Source: Chloroflexota bacterium (lineage in GTDB: Bacteria > Chloroflexota > Ktedonobacteria > Ktedonobacterales > Ktedonobacteraceae). From it: a DNA stretch of 14,883 bases. The notes beneath the pieces are model-generated. The model had not been told where the DNA came from. It saw nothing but the letters and a program-made list of their open reading frames with translations, and did no database searches. Positions 1 to 6,739 of this stretch are shown here, in pieces. The stretch is taken from NCBI GenBank assembly GCA_005881995.1, contig VBHV01000112.1, forward strand, positions 1 through 14,883. Reading direction: 5' to 3'. The stretch's first letter is position 1. Each line of letters starts with the position of its first letter. The translations under genes were made by a program, and so were the position numbers.

Positions 1-2127
1 CTGCTGGTGCTCGAACTGCTCGGCGAGAGCCAGACCCGCCTGCACCACCTCCAACGCTCGTGCGTACTCCCCTCGCGGTCCCAGGTATTGTCCCAGGGCG
101 AGCAGGGCGTAGATTTCGGCAGAGCGCTGACCAATCTCACGGGCGATCTTGAGGGCCTGTTCCCCAAAGTGCACAGCGTCGCCGTAACTGATCGTGCCTG
201 ACACCATCGTCTCGGTTTCATACCCCCCTGCCAAAACCATCAACGTCGTCAGGCTGGAGGCTAACGCTTGACGGTCGTCGAATTGCTGGAAGAGCGCGCT
301 GGCTTGTTGACAATAGGCTGACCCTTGCAGCAGATTACCCCCAAGACAACTCGTCATGCCCAGCAGGTCATAGGTTTCGGCGATGCCATGCTGATCTTGC
401 GCCTGCTGAAACACTGCGAGCGCCTCCTGATGGGAGCGTAAGGCTTCCAGAGGCTGCTCGACATTCAGGTGCCAGTTGCCCAGGCGGTTGAGGCTGTGCG
501 CCAGCGTCAGCGGGTCGTCCATGCTCCGGGCCAGGGCCAGGGCCTGCTGAAAACAGGTGCCTGCCTGGGTATAATCGCGTTGCGCCCATAGAAAGCCCAG
601 GTCCATCAAGGCCTGCCATTCCGCGTGGAGGTTTCTAGCACTTTGGGCTATCTGTAAGGTGGTCTTGCAATCGGCTTGAGCATGCTCAAATTCCCCCAGG
701 GTTTCGTAGGCCTGTCCGCGCAGGCGATAGAGCAGTGCAGGAGGCGGAATCGAGCCCCGCTGTGCCGCATCCAGCGCGCGCGTAAACTGCTCTATGGCCG
801 CACGCGGCGCGTACAGGCGAGACGCCTGCTCTCCGGCACGCTGTCCATACGCCAGCGCTTTCTCCCACGCGCCCGCCTCGTAGAAGTGGTAGGCCAGGTC
901 CGCCAGGTGGGAGGTGGGGGACTCCAGGGTAGATATATAGAGACGCTCCATTGTGTCAGCAATACTGCGGTGCAGAGCCTTGCGCTCGCGTACCAATAGG
1001 TCGGCATAGATAGCCTGACGTGTCAGCGCGTGGCGGAAGGCGAACTGCTCCGCCGATTCCTCAACGACCAGTTGGGCAGCGATCAACTCCTTAATGAGTT
1101 GGAGCAGTTGTTGTTCGTCATGCTGCGTGAGTTCTTGCAGGAGGGCAAAGTCGAAACGCCGGCCAGCAACTGCCGCCAGGCTCAACACTCTCCTGGCAGA
1201 ATCACTTAGTCGATCCGTACGCTGCTGCACTGCATCCTGTATGCTGCGCGGGACATGCAATTCGCGAAGCTCCTTGCGTTCCCATTGACCGTTGGTATAA
1301 AAAATCTCCCCTGTTGCAATCAGTGACTTGAGCGCTTCTTCAACGAAGAAAGGATTGCCCTCCGTGAGCGTATAGATAGGATCGGGTAACTCTAAACGAG
1401 TTGAACGAGGCAGTACAAATATGGCATGTAGCATTGCCTCGATCTCGTCTCGTGTGAGACGAGCGAGCAAGGTCTCCTGCGCGAGCCGTTCCCGGTCCAA
1501 CTGCGCCAGGAAATGGCGCAAACTGGGATGCATCTCGTCACTACGGTAGGTCAGCAGTAGGAGGAAACGCTGAGCAGAGCAGCGGCGTGCAAGGTAGTGG
1601 AGAAATTCCAGGCTGGTGTCATCGCTCCAGTGCAGGTCTTCCACCACGAGCAGTAGGGGGTGCGCGCTGGCCTGGCCAGTCAAGAAGTGGGCGAGAGTCT
1701 CAAAGCGGCGGCGTTTCTCCTGTTCGGGATCGAGTGCTGGCAGCATAGGTGGGGGAGATCCATCTGCGTGGCCGATATCGGGGAGCAAGGGAAGGAAGGC
1801 CTGTACGACCTGCTTCACCTCGGAAGCGGACAGGGCTGATGGATAGCTGGTCAAGAAAGAGCGCAAGAGGTCCAGCAGAGGCGCGTAGGGGATAGCGTGA
1901 TCGGTCGGAAAGCAGCAGCCTTGCAACAACAGAAAGTCGTGAGAAGCTGCAGAGGTTTTGATCTCAGCAACCAGGCGTGATTTGCCAATGCCCGCTTCCC
2001 CGGAAAGCAGCGCGACCTGCCCCTGACCGCTCTTCGCCCGGTCGACGAGCGAACGCAGAGCGGTGAGATCATGCACGCGGCCGATCAAGACCGGGCAAAG
2101 AACAGGTGTATCAAAGGGCACGTTCAT
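1..2127 (-). CDS. AAA ATPase / TPR protein (COG3899-like), 3' end outside window
   Basis: The minus-strand frame stays open from the left edge to a stop at 2308-2310, so 709 residues are visible and the C-terminus is missing. Walker A is GEAGIGKS (residues 43-50). Walker B is LLLVVEDLHWSDD (158-170), the DLHW form usual in the AAA_16/COG3899 predicted ATPases. A conserved EGNPFFVEEAL block follows at about 256-266. From about residue 400 on, the protein is helical, with repeated A/L/Y/G-rich 34-40 residue units typical of TPRs. I chose the ATG at 2127 because GAGAGG lies 8 nt upstream; an in-frame ATG at 2199 has no such site. Relatives are large signal-transduction ATPases of the MalT/LuxR or BTAD type. 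No N-terminal DNA-binding domain is visible here, so any effector domain (for example a LuxR HTH) would have to be in the unseen C-terminus. Confidence 0.88.
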   Translation of the reverse strand, partial: MNVPFDTPVLCPVLIGRVHDLTALRSLVDRAKSGQGQVALLSGEAGIGKSRLVAEIKTSAASHDFLLLQGCCFPTDHAIPYAPLLDLLRSFLTSYPSALSASEVKQVVQAFLPLLPDIGHADGSPPPMLPALDPEQEKRRRFETLAHFLTGQASAHPLLLVVEDLHWSDDTSLEFLHYLARRCSAQRFLLLLTYRSDEMHPSLRHFLAQLDRERLAQETLLARLTRDEIEAMLHAIFVLPRSTRLELPDPIYTLTEGNPFFVEEALKSLIATGEIFYTNGQWERKELRELHVPRSIQDAVQQRTDRLSDSARRVLSLAAVAGRRFDFALLQELTQHDEQQLLQLIKELIAAQLVVEESAEQFAFRHALTRQAIYADLLVRERKALHRSIADTMERLYISTLESPTSHLADLAYHFYEAGAWEKALAYGQRAGEQASRLYAPRAAIEQFTRALDAAQRGSIPPPALLYRLRGQAYETLGEFEHAQADCKTTLQIAQSARNLHAEWQALMDLGFLWAQRDYTQAGTCFQQALALARSMDDPLTLAHSLNRLGNWHLNVEQPLEALRSHQEALAVFQQAQDQHGIAETYDLLGMTSCLGGNLLQGSAYCQQASALFQQFDDRQALASSLTTLMVLAGGYETETMVSGTISYGDAVHFGEQALKIAREIGQRSAEIYALLALGQYLGPRGEYARALEVVQAGLALAEQFEHQQ

Positions 2128-2206
2128 GACATTGGCCTCTCTAGCTATGGACAAAGCGCTGAACTGTTGCTTCTCAGTAGTCGATCTGTCTTTGTGCATC
2201 AGCGGA

Positions 2207-2234
2207 AGTATACTACAGGTTGAGCTTCCTTTAA
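2207..2234 (-). promoter_or_regulatory. Possible promoter for the minus-strand AAA/TPR gene
   Basis: On the minus strand a TATACT -10-like hexamer (plus positions 2207-2212) lies 16 nt downstream of a weak -35-like TTAAAG (2229-2234). It would give a leader of about 70 nt before the ATG at 2127. The -35 matches consensus at only 3 of 6 positions. A second GTATAC core lies about 29 bp away (2237-2242). This is suggestive only. Confidence 0.2.
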
Positions 2235-2420
2235 CAGTATACCACGTCGTCAGAGCTTCACTGGACAGGATGCCACCAGCGCTCCCAGCAACTTTTATAT
2301 CAGCTAGTCAACGAGCCGGAGAGAGAATTCAAACCGTTGAATTAAGCATCACATAGGACATACTGATCTAGACGCTGCTTTCTAACGTACACCTGGTATC
2401 GAATCTTGTTAAGGGGCCGA

Positions 2421-2470
2421 GGTGCAGGAGCACCCCCTGGTTCCATGAACTCGCAGGCATGGAATGCTCC
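2421..2470 (+). promoter_or_regulatory. Structured leader with two mutually exclusive hairpins
   Basis: The 2128-2553 gap has no convincing gene. Within it, GGAGCA (2427-2432) and TTCCATG (2441-2447) are both complementary to one continuous stretch, CATGGAATGCTCC (2458-2470). Together they form a 13-bp stem with an 8-nt asymmetric bulge (2433-2440) and a 10-nt loop. A smaller hairpin, GGTGC (2421-2425) with GCACC (2430-2434), uses the same GGAGCA bases and cannot form at the same time. The arrangement lies 84 nt upstream of the GTG at 2554. It resembles an attenuator or switch, but I recognise no known riboswitch class. Confidence 0.35.
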
Positions 2471-2553
2471 AAGAGTATGAGATGAAACGACGCAAAAGGC
2501 CTGTCTTGCATTAAAACCTGACCTGAAACAGGATACCTACAAAGGAGACTGCC

Positions 2554-3845
2554 GTGACAACAGATGTATTTCGCCATGTACCAGAACCGGAGAAGCAACT
2601 GGCGCACTATTCCCTGCTCGACGCGCTGCTCGCCCGCCGCTCGCGACGCTTCGGCAAAGGCATGCGTTTGAACGGTGGGCCCCTGGCCTATGCAAGTGTG
2701 CACGAGCCAGAACCACTCAGCCTGGCAGAAGAGGCGGCCCTTGCCTTTGCCGCCTGTGGCATCACCGGCTACACAATGGCGGAACTGCCGTATCAAGCGG
2801 GCGATGTCGCTGGGGCTGGTGGGGGCAATATCATCATGAACTTTGTTGGCCGGACGGCCTTCAGTGCGGACGCCGCGCACCTGGTAACCGTCTTTGTGCT
2901 CAATGACGATGGTGTCTGGCTGCTCAAGCGACCTCAGGACTATCCACGCCTGGAGGTGCCTGAACTGGTCAAGGCGGCACGTGAACAGCGCTGGGTGGAC
3001 CTGTACGAAAAGAGCCGTGTGCGCATTGCCGACCGGCGTTTGGATGTGCCCCGAGAGCCTCCATTTGTGCCCCCTTTCAATAAGTGGTCGACGAACCTGC
3101 GTGGCACCACCTACTTTCTTCCTATTGCTGAACTCAGTGGCCTCTTTATCAATGTCCTGCTGGCGGCGTTTAGCGAAGAGGTGGCGTACTTCGTCGTAGA
3201 TGAGCGCCATAACTTTCAACCGGCGGGCGTTGCCAAATTCGCCCGTTCGAAAGGGGGCTACCTGCACGACAATTTCATGGAAGGCCGTGCGGCTACTGTA
3301 GGCTTACTCGACACCTGGATGTATGAGTTTGCCGCCGTCGAGCAAGGGGCTATGCTCCAGAACCTGGCTCTCGTGACCGCAGCCCTGGGACTGGGCGGGT
3401 TTCCCCACCTGGCGTCTCACCCATTTGGCTGGTTTCAGGCGCTCGACTTTCGTATGGAGGATATTCCATTCTCGCGCACTATTGGTGCCGGACTGCTCAT
3501 GAAAGGCCTGTTGGGGCTGCTCAAAAAAGATATCCCTATCCCGACGGCGGTCGGGCTGGAACGGGATGGTCAGGTGCTCATCAAGCCACGCTGCGTGATG
3601 GCGGAGCAGCCACCAACTGGCAGGACGGGGCGGCGGTGCAGGCTGGCATTCCTCGCTACTCCGACCAGGCCATCGCGGCGACGATCGCTTGCTGTGAGTA
3701 TCTCTACTCACGTTATGGCCGTATCCCAGCGACCAATGGGCCATTCCGCACCCTGATGGCCTACCAGGCTCACCACCTGGATGCCGATTTCTATCGAGAG
3801 TTTTATCGTCCTGAAGTCGTAGCTCAAATCGAGCGTCGAGACTAA
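2554..3845 (+). pseudogene. Nitroreductase-like protein gene, frameshifted near 3' end
   Basis: Translation starts at GTG 2554, with AAAGGAG six nt upstream. The first frame reads plausibly to about residue 345 (about 3588): an N-terminal LLDALLARRSRRF segment (residues 21-33) and an EQGAMLQNLALVTAALGLGG block (263-282). Together these look like the two FMN-site regions of the nitroreductase/SagB fold. After KPR, at about 3585-3597, that frame becomes low-complexity Arg/Ser/Pro sequence and runs on to 3756. The convincing C-terminus, from LRDGGAATNWQDGAAVQAG to the stop TAA at 3843-3845, is in the -1 frame. Joined, the product would be about 430 residues. The break needs a net gain of one base to heal, or reflects a larger deletion; no slippery heptamer is at the junction. 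Substrate and function are unknown, and the fold assignment comes from motif recognition only. A real mutation cannot be told from a sequence error here. Confidence 0.6.
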
Positions 3846-3891
3846 AGAACCGGCGAAGCTGGAATTCCAAATACTTCACTCTGGCAGCTTG

Positions 3892-5617
3892 TCACTGCGC
3901 TTGCGAAATGGCCCAGGCCGCGTTCACGAGGCCGATGTGACTGAATGCCTGCGGGAAGTTACCCAGCAATTCGCCGGTCGCCGGGTCTACCTCCTCGGCA
4001 AGCAGCCCGACATCATTCGCATAGGCAATCGCCTGTTCAAAGGTCGCCCTGGCCAGCTCGATCTCCCCGGCCAGCGCCTGCGCCTGGGCAAGCCAGAAGG
4101 TACAGAGGAGGAATGTCCCTTCCTCCCCGGCCAGGCCATCGGATGCGCGGTAGCGGTAGACCAGGCCGTGCGCATCGGTGAGCCGCTCAGCGATCGCGTC
4201 GATGGTGGACCGCATGCGTGGATCGGTGGCGGGCAGGAACCCCACAATCGGCATCATAAGCGAAGAAGCATCCAGGTCATCGGAGCCAAACGCCTGGCTG
4301 AACGCCCTGGCCTTCTCGCTCCAGCCATGGGTGAGGATGGCGTCGCGGATTTGCTCGCGTGTCGCGCTTTGAGTAGAGGAAGTCCCTCGGGTCTCCTCGT
4401 ACCTCCCAGATGCCCTGGTCCTGTTCCTGCCAGCGAGCTGCCGCGGCGTCTGCAACCTCGACCAGGAAGTGGCGCGTGACCTCGTCGAGATCACCGAGCT
4501 GGTCGCGCAGGCGACGAGCCGCGCCGAGGAGCTCACCGTAAACATCGAGTTGTCGTTGATTCCAGGCTCCGTTACCCACGCGCACGGGTCGGCTGTCGCG
4601 CCATCCAGACAGGTGGTTGATTGTGCGTTCGCTCAGATCGTGTTCGCCACCGATTCCGAACATTATCTGGAGATCGGCATCTCGCCGGATCTGGGTCGCC
4701 ACCGCGCCCGCCATCCAGGAGAAGAACCAGTACGCCTCGTCGGGGCAGGCGGCGACCCAGAGCGCGTCGAGCGTAAAGCTGGCGTCACGCACCCAGGTGT
4801 AGCGGTAGTCCCAGTTACGCTCTCCCCCGATGGACTCCGGCAGCGAGGTGGTGGGTGCTGCAACGATTGCCCCGGTGGGCCGGTACGTAAGCGCCTGCAG
4901 CACTCGTCCGCTGTGATGAACCAGGTCCCGCCATGGTCCCTCGTACCGCTGATGCATGTCTGACCAGGTACGCCATCCTATAGTAGTGTCATGCAAATAG
5001 TCGGCAATTGCCGCCTCGGTACACATCTGGGGGATTTTCTGCCAACTTGCCTGGTGCTGCAGTGCGAAGTTCGCCTGCTCACCAGCCTGGAGGGTGAAGC
5101 GCGCCTGGGCGATCGATTCTTCTACGGATAATACCATCGATGAGGAGAGTACCAGGACATCTGCCCCACCACGGGCGTAAATGCTTCCCTCAACTGGTCT
5201 CAGCAGCGGCGCAATAAGGCCGTATTCGAGTCGGGGCGCATATTCAAGCTCGATCTCTACAGTACCACTCTGGCACGACACACAACGGAGCAACACTCCA
5301 GGCGAATCGACGCCCAGTTCGTGCCCGCGCTCATTACGCCCCATTGCCATCGCGTCGACCAGCACTGCCGTGCCCGTTGGGGTGCGGAAGGTGGTCTCAA
5401 GTACCATCGTTCCTTCAAGATAGCGGCGGTTCACTTCGCTAGCGCCAACCGCGTTGATGGACCAGTGGCCTGCCTGCTCGTCCAGCAGACGGGCAAAAAC
5501 AGATGGTCCATCGAAGCGGGGAAAGCACAGCCAATCGATGGAGCCAGCGCGGCTGACCAGCGCCGCTGAGCGACAGTCTGACAGTAGAGCATACTCGGCG
5601 ATTGGTAGGTTACTCAT
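3892..5617 (-). pseudogene. GH15 glycoside hydrolase (glucoamylase/trehalase type), disrupted
   Basis: The ATG at 5617 is preceded by GAGGAG with 7-nt spacing, better than the in-frame ATG at 5635. The product starts MSNLPIAEYALLSDCRSAAL, the usual beginning of bacterial GH15 proteins, with SIDWLCFPRFDGPSVFARLL close behind. RNWDYRYTWVRD (residues 267-278) is the family hallmark, and the GIWEVRG glutamate (residue 405) fits the general acid. Right after DFLYSK (codon at 4367-4369) the frame is lost. The C-terminal part resumes in another frame at REQIRDAILTHGW (about 4354) and runs to TGA at 3892-3894. It includes LLAEEVDPATGELLGNFPQAFSH with the second catalytic glutamate (3991-3996). Relatives have about 25-30 residues between these blocks (including an MCWVALDR-like segment) that are absent here. 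This points to an out-of-frame deletion rather than a simple base slip. The family hydrolyses alpha-glucosidic bonds such as those in maltodextrin or trehalose. Confidence 0.85.
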
Positions 5618-5671
5618 AATGGTTCTCCTCGTCATTTCATAGGTATCTCATCTTGTAGACCTTTATATATT

Positions 5672-5950
5672 GTGCGGCTTCCCAGCTATTCGTTACACAA
5701 AAAGCCCTCTCCTTCAGATAAGCGAAAAGAGGAGTATGTCCTGACGGAAAAAGGTCTGGATCTGATCCCTGTCCTGGTGGAATTGGTGAACTGGAGTGCC
5801 AACCAGGATCCGCAAACCACTGCCCCTGCTGCCTGGATAGCTCTGATGGAGGCTGAGAAAGAAAAGATGATCCAACGCATTCGTGAAACGGTGCAAAGTG
5901 GCGGCTCCGTCTTTGCAGGCGAGAAGAGTCTTCTGAGTCAATTCGTGTAG
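5672..5950 (+). pseudogene. C-terminal remnant of an HxlR-like winged-helix regulator
   Basis: The 92-codon frame, nominally opened by GTG 5672, contains EEYVLTEKGLDLIPVLVELV, the wing and dimerisation-helix signature of HxlR-family regulators, where Y-x-LTxKG-x-xL-x-PVL is characteristic. The tail has an acidic/basic helix (EAEKEKMIQRIRETVQ). The N-terminal HTH core, including the usual Cys and recognition helix, is missing. Upstream in-frame codons back to the GH15 start show no HxlR similarity, and there is no ribosome site before 5672. HxlR proteins are usually about 110-160 residues, so roughly the first half has been lost. The gene would have been divergent from GH15; its loss may be part of the same rearrangement. 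A PadR or MarR relative is a less likely alternative. Confidence 0.55.
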
Positions 5951-6038
5951 TGTCAATTACAAGTTGCCACTGGCGGAATCGGCACCAGTCTTTGGGCCGC
6001 TGCAGTCTCGGAAACTGAACGGTGAGACTGCCCGTGGC
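5951..6038. repeat. Strong hairpin region, possible insertion-element terminus
   Basis: Directly after the HxlR-like stop codon the sequence begins TGTCAATTACAAGTTGCCAC. It contains ACTGG/CCAGT arms and then a strong inverted repeat: GCAGTCTC (6002-6009) with GAGACTGC (6024-6031), extended by GCCGC (5996-6000) with GTGGC (6034-6038), for 13 pairs including one G-T pair. There is no following T-run, so it is a poor intrinsic terminator. The 5'-TGTCA start and the GTTGCCACTGGCGG pattern remind me of ends of IS21-type elements, but no transposase and no second end are in the window. The assignment is a guess. Confidence 0.25.
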
Positions 6039-6151
6039 GCATCTTGAGGTAGCTCTATGTAAAGGGGTCACTGTTCTTCTTTGCGCTCATTTCATTTCGG
6101 AGTTACGGAGGAATTTTCACTACCTGAATCATTTTTTCGGGAATATTATAG

Positions 6152-6181
6152 TTGCTAATTGCAGAAGTAAAGGGGTATAAT
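6152..6181 (+). promoter_or_regulatory. Sigma-70-type promoter upstream of FHA/STPK genes
   Basis: TTGCTA (6152-6157, 4 of 6 matches to the -35 consensus) and a perfect TATAAT (6176-6181) are separated by 18 nt in an AT-rich stretch. Initiation near 6188 would give a leader of about 60 nt before the FHA GTG at 6249. The promoter would also serve the downstream kinase gene, as no other good promoter was seen before 6740. Confidence 0.6.
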
Positions 6182-6220
6182 GATATCCGCGCACAGTTCC
6201 AAGGATACTTTATTGCGAGG

Positions 6221-6234
6221 ATTTCTTAAGAAAT
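6221..6234. promoter_or_regulatory. 14-bp perfect palindrome, candidate operator
   Basis: ATTTCTTAAGAAAT is a perfect 14-bp palindrome between the predicted transcription start (about 6188) and the FHA ribosome site (GGAAGG, 6237-6242). Its position suits a repressor site or a short leader hairpin. No second copy was noticed elsewhere in the window. Confidence 0.3.
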
Positions 6235-6248
6235 GCGGAAGGTAACAT

Positions 6249-6699
6249 GTGAACATAGAGCAGCAATCGCAACCACTAGCCGCAATCAGATTCCTGAAAG
6301 GCCCCCTCACTGGCATCACATTTCAAATCGCCAGCCAATTACGACAATTGGACGCGACAACAGTAACGATATTACCAACCTCTATCAGAAAGTTTCCCGC
6401 TTTCATGCTCGTCTCATATTTTAGGAGGAGTCTCACAGGCTCTGCAAGTTTTCATTGTGCCAGGCGCGGGCTACGCTCCGACCTTTCTGTTTTTGATGAC
6501 CTTCTCTGCTAAGTGATAAGCTCAATGGCGATGAGCTTTTTGGCAATAGCTCACCTCCCATGGGACGCTCTTTTCCACCTATAGTCAGAGTGAGGCTCTC
6601 CAGTATCTTCTCTTGAAGTGGCTGGCTGTGATTAACATAATTCTTGTATTTGGTATTGCCATCGGATATCTCTTGAAACGAAAAGACGCACGAGGATAA
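6249..6699 (+). pseudogene. Decayed FHA-domain protein with C-terminal membrane helix
   Basis: GTG 6249, with GGAAGG six nt upstream, opens a frame encoding RFLKGPLTGITFQIAS, the first strands of an FHA domain. At about 6333-6340 the similarity jumps to the -1 frame. There TTIGRDNSNDI and KVSRFHARLIF carry the diagnostic phosphothreonine-binding GR, ND and SRxH residues. A TAG at 6422-6424 then closes that frame. The middle part is not readable as one frame. In a third frame, the stretch ending at TAA 6697-6699 encodes a hydrophobic helix with a positive end (LAVINIILVFGIAIGYLLKR). The likely ancestor was a membrane-anchored FHA protein that read phospho-Thr marks, perhaps made by the kinase encoded next. 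At least two frame breaks are present. Confidence 0.6.
6518..6541 (+). terminator. Weak hairpin with T-run inside the FHA remnant
   Basis: AAGCTCA (6518-6524) and TGAGCTT (6532-6538) form a 7-bp stem with a 7-nt loop. The T-run is 6537-6541 and overlaps the stem by two bases. It is AT-rich and the run is short, so termination would be partial at best. It lies between the promoter at 6152-6181 and the kinase gene. Confidence 0.25.
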
Positions 6700-6739
6700 A
6701 TTTGGATGAGTTAGCTCATTCTAGAAGAAGGAGCAGGTG

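Noticed and set aside
2368..3267. 299-codon open frame on the minus strand
   Set aside because: It lies opposite the nitroreductase-like gene, has no recognisable motif or ribosome site, and its composition is that of an antisense shadow.
3516..3532. A6 run as a programmed frameshift site for the nitroreductase-like gene
   Set aside because: The original frame still reads as good protein for about 20 codons beyond this run, so the frame change lies downstream of it.
3845..3892. Hairpin AAGCTG...CAGCTT in the gap between the convergent genes
   Set aside because: Only 6-bp arms with a 23-nt loop and no T-run on either side; not enough to call a terminator.
5637..6071. 144-codon minus-strand open frame across the HxlR remnant and the hairpin region
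   Set aside because: No family resemblance, and it overlaps the better supported HxlR-like coding sequence.
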